Shown: one piece after another, positions 9,319-18,664 of the stretch | How the letters are laid out: every line of letters starts with the position of its first letter | How positions within the stretch are numbered: the stretch's first letter is position 1 | Assembly: GCF_900114065.1 (NCBI RefSeq) | Contig: NZ_FORS01000003.1 | Location: 248,001 to 312,000, forward strand | DNA: 64,000 nucleotides | Origin: Stutzerimonas kunmingensis | GTDB lineage: Bacteria > Pseudomonadota > Gammaproteobacteria > Pseudomonadales > Pseudomonadaceae | Direction of reading: 5' to 3' | The notes under the pieces: generated by a model | What the model saw: the letters and a program-made list of their open reading frames with translations, nothing else | The model's database searches: none | Told to the model about the DNA's origin: nothing | Program-made: the position numbers and the translations under genes

Positions 9319-10434
9319 TCAGTCGGCGTTGCGCAGGCGCACGGCGATGTTCGGCTGGTCGATGAATAGGCCATCGATACCGGCGTCGAGGAAGGCGCGA
9401 ATCTCCGTTTCACTGTCGCCGCGCTCATGGCGCTGGTCGCTGCTGCGCAGGTTGGCCGGCAGGAAGGCGTTTTCCGCGCGGAAGGTGTAGGGGTGGACCT
9501 TGAGGCCCTCGGCGTGGGCGGCGGCGACGAAGCCGGTCGGCGTGCCGTGGTTGCCGTTGGCATCACGCGGGATGATGTAGCTCTTCTCCGGACCGACGCC
9601 GGCGGCGTAGCGGGAGATGTCCTTGAGCCCGGCCGGCGTGGCCATCTGCGCATAGGTCAGCTTGCTGCCGCGTACCTGCTGGTCATACGGCTGGCCGGAG
9701 CTGAACAGCTGCACCAGGCGCAGCTGGGTCAGGCGGCTGAGGGCCTTGAGGTTGTCCACCTCGAACGACTGGATATACACCGGCGCTTGCCGCCCGACAT
9801 AGCCGTTGCGGGTGAGGATGCGCACCAGCGGCTTTTCCATGGCCAGGCCGAGCTGCTGGAAGTGTGTCGGGTGCTTGGTTTCCGGGTACAGGCCGATGCG
9901 CCGGCCCTGGCTCAGCTGCAGGGTTTTCACCAGATCGATGATCTCCTGCAGGGTCGGGATTTCCAGGCTGCCGTCGAGGCGCGCGTTACCCGGGCGGATA
10001 TCCGGGATGCGCTCGATAGCGCGCAGCGTCTTCAGTTCGGCGAGGGTGAAGTCTTCGCTGAACCAGCCGGTGAGAGTGACGCCGTCGACCTGCTGGGTGC
10101 GCTTGCGATCGGCAAACTCGGGGCGCTGCGCGACGTCGGTGGTCAGGCCCAACTCGTTGTCGTGACGGGCGACGATCTGGCCGTCGCGGGTCATCACCAG
10201 GTCCGGCTCGATATAGTCGGCGCCCTGGAAAACGGCCAGCGCATAGGCGGCCAGGGTGTGCTCCGGCAGGTAGCCGCTGGCGCCGCGGTGGGCGATCACC
10301 AGCGGGGTCGGCTCGCCGCGCGCGGCCTGGTGTTTCGCGGTGTGTTCATCCGCCGCAGCGAAGCCGGCCAGTGGAAGCAGCAGGGTGCAGGCGGTGAGCC
10401 AGCGGCGAAGGGGAGCGGTGGTCTTGCGGGCCAT
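9319..10434 (-). CDS. glpQ: periplasmic glycerophosphodiester phosphodiesterase GlpQ
   Basis: Hydrolyses glycerophosphodiesters to sn-glycerol 3-phosphate and the alcohol, in the periplasm. ATG at 10434 has a strong GAGGAG site 8 bases upstream. Residues 1-28 form a Sec signal peptide (basic start, LLLPLAGFAAADE). The GDPD domain follows: VIAHRGASGYLPEHT (catalytic His-Arg, and the Glu-His pair), YIEPDLVMTRDG (metal ligands) and ARHD. The 371-residue length matches E. coli GlpQ (358). It frees phosphate from phospholipid head groups, which fits functionally with the nearby pst operon, although no clear Pho box is seen upstream. Confidence 0.95.
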   Translation of the reverse strand: MARKTTAPLRRWLTACTLLLPLAGFAAADEHTAKHQAARGEPTPLVIAHRGASGYLPEHTLAAYALAVFQGADYIEPDLVMTRDGQIVARHDNELGLTTDVAQRPEFADRKRTQQVDGVTLTGWFSEDFTLAELKTLRAIERIPDIRPGNARLDGSLEIPTLQEIIDLVKTLQLSQGRRIGLYPETKHPTHFQQLGLAMEKPLVRILTRNGYVGRQAPVYIQSFEVDNLKALSRLTQLRLVQLFSSGQPYDQQVRGSKLTYAQMATPAGLKDISRYAAGVGPEKSYIIPRDANGNHGTPTGFVAAAHAEGLKVHPYTFRAENAFLPANLRSSDQRHERGDSETEIRAFLDAGIDGLFIDQPNIAVRLRNAD

Positions 10435-10570
10435 TTCGGCATCTCCTCGGTTTGGATGTCACAGCCTGAGGCACTTGCATGACCGGACTTTGACGCTGCG
10501 GCGCCGCTTGTATTGCAAAGCGATGAAGCCGACGAACGGCTGGCAGCTTCGGCAAGCTGCATCGCTCTGC

Positions 10571-10583
10571 TATTCTCGCCGCC
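10571..10583 (+). promoter_or_regulatory. possible -10 element placing the folA transcript start at the ATG
   Basis: TATTCT at 10571-10576 lies so close to the folA ATG (10584) that transcription would begin at about 10583. No purine-rich ribosome site is present in the bases before the ATG (CTCGCCGCC). The -35 region at the right spacing (TTCGGC, 10548-10553) is weak. This suggests a leaderless or nearly leaderless mRNA. Confidence 0.35.
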
Positions 10584-11102
10584 ATGAATCAGACCCGCCT
10601 TCCCCTCGCCATGATTGCCGCCCTCGCGCAGAACCGCGTGATCGGCCTCGACAACCGCATGCCCTGGCACCTGCCCGCCGATCTCAAGCATTTCAAGGCC
10701 ATGACCCTCGGCAAACCGATCATCATGGGCCGCAAGACCTGGGATTCGCTCGGCCGTCCGCTGCCGGGGCGGCTCAACCTGGTGGTCAGTCGCCAGGCGG
10801 ATCTGCAGCTCGACGGCGCGGAAACCTTCACCGACCTGGATGCCGCGCTGGTGCGTGCCGAGCAGTGGGCGCGTGAGCAGGGCGTCGACGAGCTGATGTT
10901 GATCGGCGGTGCGCAGCTGTACGCCCAGGCGCTGGGGCAGGCGCAGCGGCTCTACCTCACGCGTATCGATGCGGCTCCTGAAGGCGATGCGTTCTTTCCG
11001 GTCTTCGACGAGGCTGAGTGGCAGTGCGTCGAAAGCCAGCCACATCCGGCTGAGGGCGAGGCACCAGCCTACCGTTTCGAAACCTGGCAAAAACAGAGCT
11101 GA
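10584..11102 (+). CDS. folA: dihydrofolate reductase
   Basis: Reduces 7,8-dihydrofolate to tetrahydrofolate with NADPH; target of trimethoprim. The family signatures are clear: MIAALAQNRVIGLDNRMPW near the N-terminus, the loop DLKHFKAMTLGKPIIMGRKTWDSLGRPLPGR and the C-terminal cofactor strand ELMLIGGAQLYAQAL. The 172-residue length is normal (E. coli 159). The start is fixed by the conserved N-terminus. No ribosome site is visible upstream. It is divergent from glpQ with 149 bp between starts. Confidence 0.97.
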   Translation: MNQTRLPLAMIAALAQNRVIGLDNRMPWHLPADLKHFKAMTLGKPIIMGRKTWDSLGRPLPGRLNLVVSRQADLQLDGAETFTDLDAALVRAEQWAREQGVDELMLIGGAQLYAQALGQAQRLYLTRIDAAPEGDAFFPVFDEAEWQCVESQPHPAEGEAPAYRFETWQKQS

Positions 11103-11189
11103 CCGGCACCCTCTTCGCTTGATCGGCGCCAAATCTTTCGCGGGCCGCAGCTTCTATGCTGGCCCGTCGCTGTCGTAACGAGAAATCTC

Positions 11190-11837
11190 ATGCAACCTGA
11201 CAAATCCGACGCCCCGGAAGCCGAGCGCGTTGCCGCGATCTTCGTCCGCCACCCGCTGTGGGAGGACGGCTTGGCCCTGCTCACCGGCACCGCGCTGGTC
11301 GCCCTTGGCATTGCCTTCTACAGCCATGCCGGGCTGCTGACCGGCGGCACCGTTGGGCTGGCGTTCCTGCTGAAGTACCTGGCCGGCTGGTCGTTCGGCC
11401 CAGTGTTCTTCCTGCTCAACCTGCCGTTCTACGCGCTGGCGATCTGGCGCATGGGGTGGCAGTTCACCCTGCGCACCGTCTGCGCGGTGGGGCTGGTCTC
11501 GCTGTTCGCCGAACTGACCCCGCAGTGGGTGCGCTTCGCCGAGCTGAATGTGGTCTACGCCGCTGTGTTCGGCGGGTTCGCCATCGGCATCGGCCTGCTG
11601 ATCCTGTTCCGCCACCGCGCCAGTCTTGGTGGGGTGAACATCCTCGCGCTGTTCCTGCAGGAGCGTTTCGGCCTGCGCGCCGGCACCTTCCAGATGGGTA
11701 TCGACGCGCTGATCGTCATGGCCGCGGTGTTCGTCGTGCCGGCGGACAAGGTGCTGCTGTCGGTACTCGGCGCCGTGGCGCTGAATCTGGTGCTGGCGAT
11801 CAATCACCGCGCCGATCGCTACATGGGCGTTAGCTGA
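11190..11837 (+). CDS. YitT-family membrane protein
   Basis: Membrane protein of 215 residues with five to six hydrophobic helices from about residue 27, matching the YitT_membrane (DUF161) family. The motif GLLTGGTVGLAFLLKYL and the later RASLGGVNILALFLQERFGLRAG are typical of the repeated GG(T/V) half of this family. Function is unknown, with suggestions of transport. The C-terminus overlaps the convergent phosphodiesterase gene by 8 bp. Confidence 0.84.
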   Translation: MQPDKSDAPEAERVAAIFVRHPLWEDGLALLTGTALVALGIAFYSHAGLLTGGTVGLAFLLKYLAGWSFGPVFFLLNLPFYALAIWRMGWQFTLRTVCAVGLVSLFAELTPQWVRFAELNVVYAAVFGGFAIGIGLLILFRHRASLGGVNILALFLQERFGLRAGTFQMGIDALIVMAAVFVVPADKVLLSVLGAVALNLVLAINHRADRYMGVS

Positions 11838-12285
11838 GGCTGATCAGCTCGACCTGTGCATCACCGTCGTTCAACTCCAGCAGCGCCAGGCTGATCGGCA
11901 GGCTGAAGCGTCGCGGACCGGCGCTGCCCGGGTTGATGTAGAGCACGCCGTCGCGCCGCTCGACCTTCGGTTTGTGCGAGTGGCCGGCGATCACCACGTC
12001 GATGCCGGCGGCGATCGGGTCGATATCCAGCTGCTTGAGGTCATGCAGCACGTGCAGCGTGAGACCGCCGATGCGCAGGTCCAGTCGCTCGGGTAGCTCC
12101 CGTGCCCATTCGGCCGTATCGATATTGCCGCGAATCGCCTCCAGCGGCGCGATGGCGCGCAGCCCGTCGAGTACCTGCGGTTTGCCGATATCGCCGGCGT
12201 GAATGATCTGCGCGCAACCCTGCAGCGCCGCCAACGCCTCGGGGCGGAGCAGGCCGTGGGTGTCGGAGATCAGGCCGATGCGCAT
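11830..12285 (-). CDS. YfcE/MJ0936-type metallophosphoesterase
   Basis: Small calcineurin-like phosphodiesterase (151 residues). All metal-binding motifs are present: ISDTHG (residues 6-11), HAGDIG (about 30-35), RGNID (about 52-56), and GHSHKP (about 100-105), followed by the conserved [12 protein letters not shown]. coli YfcE (184 residues) hydrolyses phosphodiesters in vitro; the physiological substrate is not known. ATG at 12285. The 3' end overlaps yitT by 8 bp in a tail-to-tail arrangement. Confidence 0.9.
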   Translation of the reverse strand: MRIGLISDTHGLLRPEALAALQGCAQIIHAGDIGKPQVLDGLRAIAPLEAIRGNIDTAEWARELPERLDLRIGGLTLHVLHDLKQLDIDPIAAGIDVVIAGHSHKPKVERRDGVLYINPGSAGPRRFSLPISLALLELNDGDAQVELISLS

Positions 12286-12384
12286 GCCGGTTTTCCCCTT
12301 AAATGGTCTTCGTTAGGTCATCCGACCCTTGGCCGGCCGCTGTGGTTGCGGCAGGCTTGGGACCCTCGGGTCGAGGAGTCTGGC

Positions 12385-13503
12385 ATGGATCGAGTGGATT
12401 GCGTGGTGGTGGGTGCGGGAGTGGTCGGGCTGGCGGTGGCACGCGAGCTAGCCCTGGCTGGGCGCGAGGTGCTGATACTGGAAGCCGAGGCGGCTTTCGG
12501 CACCGCCACCAGCGCGCGCAACAGCGAAGTCATCCACGCCGGCATCTACTACCCGCAGGGCTCGCTCAAAGGCCGGCTGTGTGTCGCCGGGCGCCGCCAG
12601 CTCTACGAATTCTGTGACAGCTACGGTGTCGCCCACCGACGCAGCGGCAAGCTGATCGTCGCCACCGACGAGGCCCAGATCGCTGCGCTGGAGCAATTGC
12701 AGCGGCACGCGCAGGCCAATGGGGTCGACGATCTGCAGCGTCTGGATGGCCACGAGGTGCTGGCGTTGGAACCGCAGCTGCAGGCGGTGGCTGGACTGCT
12801 TTCGCCAAGCACCGGCATCATCGACAGCCACGCGCTGATGCTGGCACTGCTGGGCGATGCCGAGCGCCACGGCGCGGTGCTGGCGCTGAACGCGCCGGTG
12901 GCGGATATCGTGGCCGCCAGCGATGGTTTGCGGGTCGAGGTAGGCGGCGCCGATCCACTGCAGCTGCTGGCACGCACCGTGGTGAATTGCGCTGGGCATG
13001 GCGCCCCGGTACTTGCCGCGCGCACTCAGGGCCTGAGCGATGCCGCGCGGCCGCGGCAGTTCTTCGCCAAGGGCAGCTACTTCAGCCTGAGCGGGTGCAC
13101 GCCATTTCGCCATCTGGTCTATCCGCTGCCCGAGCCCGGCGGCCTCGGCGTGCACCTGACCCTGGACCTGGCGGGTCAGGCGCGTTTCGGCCCGGATGTG
13201 CAGTGGGTCGAGGACCTGGACTACTGCATCGAGCTGGAACGGGCCAATGGTTTCTACGCCGCGATCCGTCGCTACTGGCCAGGGCTGCCGGACGATGCCT
13301 TGCAACCGGCCTACACCGGCATCCGGCCGAAGATCAGCGGGCCTGGCGAGGCGGCCGCGGACTTTCGCATCGATGGCCCGGCGCAGCACGGTATCGCCGG
13401 CCTGGTGAACCTGTTCGGCATCGAATCGCCGGGCCTGACCGCCTGCCTGGCGATTGCCGAACACGTCTGCGGGCTGCTCGAACACAAGGCACTGGCGACC
13501 TGA
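12385..13503 (+). CDS. FAD-dependent oxidoreductase, L-2-hydroxyglutarate dehydrogenase-like
   Basis: DAO-fold flavoprotein of 372 residues. The start at 12385 has a GAGGAG site about 9 bases upstream and places the dinucleotide-binding motif [14 protein letters not shown] at about residues 9-22; the open frame extends further upstream without homology. Other features are [11 protein letters not shown], near the flavin in L-2-hydroxyglutarate dehydrogenases, and the C-terminal [19 protein letters not shown]. coli LhgO is longer (about 422), so the exact substrate is unsure; glycerol-3-phosphate-like or other 2-hydroxyacids are possible. It is followed after 98 bp by a DUF4153 gene in the same direction. 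Confidence 0.85.
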   Translation: MDRVDCVVVGAGVVGLAVARELALAGREVLILEAEAAFGTATSARNSEVIHAGIYYPQGSLKGRLCVAGRRQLYEFCDSYGVAHRRSGKLIVATDEAQIAALEQLQRHAQANGVDDLQRLDGHEVLALEPQLQAVAGLLSPSTGIIDSHALMLALLGDAERHGAVLALNAPVADIVAASDGLRVEVGGADPLQLLARTVVNCAGHGAPVLAARTQGLSDAARPRQFFAKGSYFSLSGCTPFRHLVYPLPEPGGLGVHLTLDLAGQARFGPDVQWVEDLDYCIELERANGFYAAIRRYWPGLPDDALQPAYTGIRPKISGPGEAAADFRIDGPAQHGIAGLVNLFGIESPGLTACLAIAEHVCGLLEHKALAT

Positions 13504-13601
13504 TCACGGGCTGTCACGCTCGCATTGCGGCCCATCCGGGCGGGTAGCACACTGCAACCCGCCGCGATCGGACGGCGCAATCACCGGCAAAAGGAACATG
13601 C

Positions 13602-15335
13602 ATGGAACAGACAGGCGAAGCCCGGCCACTGAAGATCTACCTGGCTGTTGGGGTGCTACAGGGTTTGGTCCTTTGGGCAGTTAGTGAGGCGTGGCCACAC
13701 TCCACGGGCTGGCGGGTCCTGTGCTCGGCACTGCTGGCGTTCACGGTGATTGGCGGCTGGCAGTTGCAGCTGCTCTGGGGCGATCTGCGCGCGGCCGGGC
13801 GCTGGCGCCTGGTCCTTGCCGTAGCCCTGTTGCCGGCCGTGCTGGCTGGCGGCCTCGCGCTGCAGTTCGAGCAACCGCGCTGGTATTACCTGGGCGAATC
13901 GGTCGGCACCCTGCTGCTCTGGAGCAACCTGATCCTGGCCTATGTGCTGACGCCCTTCATCCAGGCGCGGGATATCGGTCATCGCTGGCGTGTCGACTAC
14001 GCCGCGCTATACCGGCATGCCATCAATAACGGCCTGCTGCTGTTCATGGCGCTGCTGATGCTGGCAGCGTTCTGGCTGCTGATCTGGCTCTGGGCCGGCC
14101 TGTTCAAGCTGGTCGGTATCAGGATTTTCGCATCGCTGTTCGAGTCCTCCGGCTTTATCTGGATCGCCAGCGCGACGGTTGTCGCCATCGGGCTGTGGAT
14201 CGGGCTGGAGCGCGGCCAGGTGGTCGATGCGCTGCGCAATGTGCTGCAGGCCATGTGTCGCTTCCTGCTGCCGCTGACGGTGCTGATCCTGCTGCTGTTC
14301 GTGGTCTGCCTGCCTTTTACCGGCCTGCAGCCATTGTGGGAGACCCGCCACGCGACGCCGATCCTGCTGGCCATGGTGTTCGCCCATGTCGCGCTGCTCA
14401 ACGGCGTCATTCAGGATGGTCGGCAAGCGGTGCATTACCCGCGAGCGCTGCGCGTGCTGGTCGACGCCAGCTCCCTGTGCCTGCCGCTTCTGGCAGGGCT
14501 TGCGATTTACGCGCTCTGGCTGCGGATCGGCCAGTACGGGCTCACGCCTGATCGGGTGGTGGCGGTCGGTGCGACGCTGGTTGCCCTGCTGCATGCGCTG
14601 GCGCTGATGGCAGCGGTGCTGCAACGGCGGGATGGCTGGCTGGCCGGCCTGCGCCAGAGCAATCCGCTGCTGGCGCTGATTTCGATGGCGCTGTTGCTGC
14701 TCATGCATCTGCCACCGTTGAGCCCGTTGCAGCTCAGCGCGGCCAACCAGTACCAGCGCCTGCTCGACGAGCGGGTGCCGACAGATCGCACTGATCTCGG
14801 CGCACTGCGCTTTCAGCTGGGACAACCCGGCCGCGACCATCTGGAGAAACTGCGCCAGCGCCTGGCCGAGCCTGGCCTCGCTGACGCGCATCGGGAGCAA
14901 CTGCAGGCAGACCTGCAGCGATTGGACAAGGCCGACAGCTACTGGAACTGGCGACACGCGCACGACATGGCCAATACCGCGCCGGTGCCGTGGATCGGCG
15001 AGCCTCTCGAGGATGCCGGTGGCGCGTTGGCACAGGCCATCGCGACCCAGGGCTGTGACGGGGACTGCACCCTGTTTGCCGTCGATCTGGATGACGACAG
15101 CCAGCCCGAGGTGCTGCTGCTACGCGGTGCGCGGCCGCGGATCGTGACGGTGCTGGGGCATGACGCGACCGGTGGCTGGCGATGGATCGGGCACCTTCGC
15201 ACGACCGATCAGCAAACCCTCGACGGCGAGACCCTCAAGCAGCAGATCGAGCGTGGCGCTTTGCAGGTGGTAGCGCCGCGCTTCAAGGCGCTGGAGATCG
15301 ACGGCATTCGGCTGGAGCCGGCAATCACCGAATAG
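13602..15335 (+). CDS. DUF4153 multi-spanning membrane protein
   Basis: Protein of 577 residues of the DUF4153 family, unknown function. The first about 370 residues hold ten or more hydrophobic helices. The last about 200 residues are soluble: a helical segment rich in Arg and Leu (about 405-445), then a domain with DGDCTLFAVDLDDDSQPEVLLLRG, which resembles an exported sensory or binding module. ATG at 13602. A bidirectional terminator separates it from ilvD. The gene sits next to ilvD in PAO1 as well, as I recall. Confidence 0.82.
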   Translation: MEQTGEARPLKIYLAVGVLQGLVLWAVSEAWPHSTGWRVLCSALLAFTVIGGWQLQLLWGDLRAAGRWRLVLAVALLPAVLAGGLALQFEQPRWYYLGESVGTLLLWSNLILAYVLTPFIQARDIGHRWRVDYAALYRHAINNGLLLFMALLMLAAFWLLIWLWAGLFKLVGIRIFASLFESSGFIWIASATVVAIGLWIGLERGQVVDALRNVLQAMCRFLLPLTVLILLLFVVCLPFTGLQPLWETRHATPILLAMVFAHVALLNGVIQDGRQAVHYPRALRVLVDASSLCLPLLAGLAIYALWLRIGQYGLTPDRVVAVGATLVALLHALALMAAVLQRRDGWLAGLRQSNPLLALISMALLLLMHLPPLSPLQLSAANQYQRLLDERVPTDRTDLGALRFQLGQPGRDHLEKLRQRLAEPGLADAHREQLQADLQRLDKADSYWNWRHAHDMANTAPVPWIGEPLEDAGGALAQAIATQGCDGDCTLFAVDLDDDSQPEVLLLRGARPRIVTVLGHDATGGWRWIGHLRTTDQQTLDGETLKQQIERGALQVVAPRFKALEIDGIRLEPAITE

Positions 15336-15346
15336 TCTGCTCAGCA

Positions 15347-15379
15347 TGAAAAAGCCCGACGCGAAGGTCGGGCTTTTCA
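15347..15379. terminator. bidirectional intrinsic terminator between DUF4153 gene and ilvD
   Basis: A long GC-rich stem, AAGCCCGAC-GCGAAG-GTCGGGCTT, is flanked by an A-run on the left and a T-run on the right, so it can terminate both convergent genes. It lies 12 bp after the DUF4153 stop and 24 bp before the ilvD stop. Confidence 0.9.
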
Positions 15380-15402
15380 TTTACAGCGAGCAAGCCTGGC
15401 GA

Positions 15403-17241
15403 TCAGCCGTCCAGCATCGCCTTGTTGCGCACTGCGCCCTTGTCAGCGCTGGTGGCGAGCAGGGCGTAGGCCTTGAGTGCCGTGGTCACCTTGCGGGTGC
15501 GCGGCTGGGCGGGTTTCCAGCCTTTCTTGTCCTGCTCGATGCGGCGGTGGGACAGTTCTTCATCGCTGACCTGCAGCTGGATGCTGCGGTTGGGGATGTC
15601 GATCAGCACCTTGTCGCCGTCCTGCACCAGCCCGATGGCGCCGCCCGCAGCCGCTTCCGGCGAGGCGTGGCCGATGGACAGGCCTGAGGTGCCGCCGGAG
15701 AAGCGGCCATCGGTGAGCAGGGCGCACTCCTTGCCCAGTCCCTTGGACTTCAGGTACGAGGTCGGGTAGAGCATTTCCTGCATGCCCGGGCCGCCCTTCG
15801 GGCCTTCGTAGCGAATGATGACGATGTCGCCAGCCTTCACTTCGTCATTGAGGATGCCTTTGACGGCGCTGTCCTGGCTTTCGAAGATCTTGGCGGTGCC
15901 TTCGAAGACGTGGATGGATTCATCCACTCCAGCGGTTTTCACCACGCAGCCATCGAGGGCGATGTTGCCGTAGAGCACGGCCAGGCCGCCTTCCTGGGAA
16001 TAGGCATGCTCGACGCTGCGAATGCAGCCTTCGGCGCGGTCCAGGTCCAGGGTGTCCCAACGGGTCGACTGGCTGAACGCCGTCTGCGTCGGGATGCCCG
16101 CCGGGCCGGCCTTGAAGAAGGTGTGCACCGCTTCGTCCTGGGTCTGGGTGATGTCCCATTGGGCGATGCCTTCGGCAAGCGTCCGGCTATGCACGGTGGG
16201 CACGTCGGTGTGCAGCAGGCCGCCGCGAGCCAGTTCGCCAAGGATGGAGAAAATGCCGCCGGCGCGGTGCACGTCTTCCATGTGGTACTTCTGGATGTTC
16301 GGCGCAACCTTGCACAGCTGCGGCACCTTGCGTGACAGGGCATCGATGGCGCGCAGGTCGAAGTCGACCTCGGCTTCCTGAGCGGCGGCCAGCAGGTGCA
16401 GGATGGTGTTGGTCGAGCCACCCATGGCGATATCGAGCGTCATGGCGTTTTCGAACGCGCGGCGGCTGGCGATGTTGCGCGGCAGGACGGATTCGTCGCC
16501 CTCGCCGTAATAGCGCTGGCACAGCTCTACGATGGTGCGGCCGGCGCGCAGGAACAGCTGCTCGCGGTCGCTGTGCGTAGCGAGGGTCGAGCCGTTGCCG
16601 GGCAGGGCAAGCCCTAAGGCTTCGGCCAGGCAGTTCATCGAGTTGGCAGTGAACATGCCGGAGCAGCTGCCACAGGTCGGGCAGGCGCTGCGCTCGTATT
16701 CGGCGACCTTTTCGTCCGAGGCGCTTTCATCGGCAGCGATGACCATGGCGTCGACCAGGTCCAGGCCGTGGCTGGCCAGCTTGGTCTTGCCGGCTTCCAT
16801 CGGACCGCCTGAAACGAACACCACCGGGATGTTCAGGCGCAGGGCGGCCATCAGCATGCCGGGGGTGATCTTGTCGCAGTTGGAGATGCAGACAATGGCG
16901 TCGGCGCAATGCGCATTGACCATGTACTCCACCGAATCGGCGATGATCTCGCGCGAAGGCAGCGAATAGAGCATGCCGTCGTGGCCCATGGCGATGCCGT
17001 CATCGACTGCGATGGTGTTGAATTCCTTGGCGACGCCGCCGGCTTTTTCGATCTCGCGGGCGACCAGCTGGCCCAGGTCTTTGAGGTGCACGTGGCCAGG
17101 CACGAACTGGGTGAAGGAGTTGGCGATGGCGATGATCGGCTTCTTGAAGTCTTCATCCTTCATGCCGGTGGCACGCCACAGCGCGCGGGCGCCGGCCATG
17201 TTGCGGCCGTGCGTGGAGGTTTTCGAGCGGTAATCAGGCAT
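15403..17241 (-). CDS. ilvD: dihydroxy-acid dehydratase
   Basis: Iron-sulfur enzyme that dehydrates 2,3-dihydroxy-isovalerate and -methylvalerate in valine, isoleucine and pantothenate synthesis. The 612-residue product starts [19 protein letters not shown], as in E. coli IlvD (616). Conserved cysteines for the cluster are in [10 protein letters not shown] (about residues 121-130) and [15 protein letters not shown] (about 193-207), and the C-terminal [16 protein letters not shown] motif is intact. It is monocistronic between a terminator and a long upstream gap. Confidence 0.98.
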   Translation of the reverse strand: MPDYRSKTSTHGRNMAGARALWRATGMKDEDFKKPIIAIANSFTQFVPGHVHLKDLGQLVAREIEKAGGVAKEFNTIAVDDGIAMGHDGMLYSLPSREIIADSVEYMVNAHCADAIVCISNCDKITPGMLMAALRLNIPVVFVSGGPMEAGKTKLASHGLDLVDAMVIAADESASDEKVAEYERSACPTCGSCSGMFTANSMNCLAEALGLALPGNGSTLATHSDREQLFLRAGRTIVELCQRYYGEGDESVLPRNIASRRAFENAMTLDIAMGGSTNTILHLLAAAQEAEVDFDLRAIDALSRKVPQLCKVAPNIQKYHMEDVHRAGGIFSILGELARGGLLHTDVPTVHSRTLAEGIAQWDITQTQDEAVHTFFKAGPAGIPTQTAFSQSTRWDTLDLDRAEGCIRSVEHAYSQEGGLAVLYGNIALDGCVVKTAGVDESIHVFEGTAKIFESQDSAVKGILNDEVKAGDIVIIRYEGPKGGPGMQEMLYPTSYLKSKGLGKECALLTDGRFSGGTSGLSIGHASPEAAAGGAIGLVQDGDKVLIDIPNRSIQLQVSDEELSHRRIEQDKKGWKPAQPRTRKVTTALKAYALLATSADKGAVRNKAMLDG

Positions 17242-17739
17242 GACGGTTCCTGCGGCTGATCAGGTAATCGGAGGTATGCGTATGGTGAGCAACGCCTGTG
17301 CCGGATGCAACGGAGGATGACCGTGCGTTCGGAAGGGGCCGGGTCGAGGCGGGTAGACGCTCGTAGGGCCTGGGCTCAGAGTCCGCCGTGTGGTGAATGG
17401 CGAGATATCACCGATTCTACGCACGTTCCGGCAGCCGGGCCAGGCGGGACGATTGCCGGTCCTGCGCTATCCCGCATGCCAGCGGCTCGGAGCGGCTGGA
17501 TCGGGCGTGAGGCCTGCGCATCGGCGGCCTTTTTCGGTGTATGACCGCCGGTCCACTTGACTGGCAGGTCGAGGATCGCTCGCTAGAGTCCAGACCCGAC
17601 CGTTTCGCTGGTGACTGCATCTTGTCTTGCCGCTGGCCAGCGAGCGGTCGCCTCGCCATGGGTGCGCGTTCTGCGGAGTAGCGGGCAGTCGATGATGGGC
17701 GAGGCGTCCTTATACCAACGATAAGAACGAGGAATGCAG
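17242..17739. other. about 500-bp gap between ilvD and the hydrolase gene
   Basis: Divergent upstream region of ilvD and the secreted hydrolase. No convincing gene was found; a short frame at 17305-17544 has no ribosome site or recognisable protein. The ilvD promoter must lie at its left side, but no leader peptide or attenuator rich in branched-chain codons is evident. A weak hairpin with a T-run (AGGCC...GGCCT, near 17512-17536) and a TTGACT hexamer at 17557-17562 are the only regulatory-like marks. Confidence 0.5.
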
Positions 17740-18588
17740 ATGCACAAATTCACACGTCTATACCTGAGCGCCGCTGCTCTGGTGGCCCTATCCGCAACCG
17801 CCGCCGCCGCCCCCCTGCCGGACACACCCGGAGCACCATTTCCCTCGGTTTCGAGCTTCGACAATTCCGGCCCCTACGCCGTCACCAGTCAGAGCGAAGG
17901 GCCGAGCTGCCGCATCTACCGGCCACGCACGCTGGGCCAGGATGGCGTCAGGCATCCGGTCATCCTCTGGGGTAATGGTACCGGCACCGGGCCGACGACT
18001 TATTCAGGGCTGCTGACCCACTGGGCCAGCCATGGCTTCGTGGTGGCCGCGGCGGAAACCTCGAATGCCGGCACCGGGCGCGACATGCTGGCCTGCCTCG
18101 ATTACCTGGTACAGGAAAGCAATCGCACCTACGGCACCTACGTCGGCGTGTTGAACACCGGGCGCGTCGCCACATCGGGCCACTCCCAGGGCGGTGGAGG
18201 CTCGATCATGGCCGGGCAGGATGATCGCGTGAAGGTCACCGCGCCGATCCAGCCGTACACCATCGGTCTTGGCCATGACTCGTCGTCGCAGCGCAACCAG
18301 CGCGGGCCGATGTTCCTGATGTCCGGGGGTGCCGACACGATCGCCATCCCCTATCTGAATGCGCAGCCGGTCTATACCCGCGCCAATGTGCCGATCTTCT
18401 GGGGGGAAAGGCGCTATGTCAGTCACTTCGAGCCGGTGGGTGATGGCGGGGCTTATCGCGGACCGACGACGGCCTGGTTCCGTTATCACCTGATGGACGA
18501 CGAGAGTGCGCGTGGCACCTTCTACGGACGTTTCTGCGGGTTGTGCACCAGCCTGCTGTGGAGCGATCAGCGCAAGGGCATCGAGTAG
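17740..18588 (+). CDS. secreted alpha/beta hydrolase, cutinase/polyesterase-like
   Basis: Exported esterase-type enzyme of 282 residues. Two ATGs are in frame (17734, 17740); the GAGGA site ends at 17733, touching the first, so the second is chosen. A signal peptide is clear (LYLSAAALVALSATAAAAPLP). The nucleophile elbow is GHSQGGGG, with the acid probably in SGGADTIA and the catalytic His in SHFEPVGDG, matching the spacing and context of bacterial cutinase/PET-hydrolase-like enzymes (GHSMGGGG, DTIAP, THFAP). Other shared features are WASHGFVV and a C-terminal cysteine pair (FCGLC). Substrate is inferred only; an acetyl-xylan or other ester hydrolase is possible. Confidence 0.75.
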   Translation: MHKFTRLYLSAAALVALSATAAAAPLPDTPGAPFPSVSSFDNSGPYAVTSQSEGPSCRIYRPRTLGQDGVRHPVILWGNGTGTGPTTYSGLLTHWASHGFVVAAAETSNAGTGRDMLACLDYLVQESNRTYGTYVGVLNTGRVATSGHSQGGGGSIMAGQDDRVKVTAPIQPYTIGLGHDSSSQRNQRGPMFLMSGGADTIAIPYLNAQPVYTRANVPIFWGERRYVSHFEPVGDGGAYRGPTTAWFRYHLMDDESARGTFYGRFCGLCTSLLWSDQRKGIE

Positions 18589-18599
18589 CACCGCACGTT

Positions 18600-18633
18600 G
18601 AAACCTTCGCCCGCACTGCCGGGCGGAGGTTTC
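18600..18633. terminator. strong hairpin between hydrolase gene and rlmI
   Basis: A 14-bp almost perfect stem (GAAACCT-T-CGCCCG pairing with CGGGCG-G-AGGTTTC, one G-U pair) with a 6-base loop lies between two convergent genes. T-runs are short (three), so termination may be moderate, but the position fits a bidirectional terminator. Confidence 0.65.
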
Positions 18634-18664
18634 ATGGCGATACGGTAGGCGCGTGTGCCGCCCC

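Noticed and set aside
10435..10583. Pho box upstream of glpQ
   Set aside because: TGTCAC/GTCAT-like pieces occur, but the two 7-bp direct repeats with 4-bp spacing expected for PhoB were not found.
17305..17544. 79-residue open frame in the ilvD-hydrolase gap
   Set aside because: No ribosome site, Arg/Ala-rich translation, no recognisable motif.
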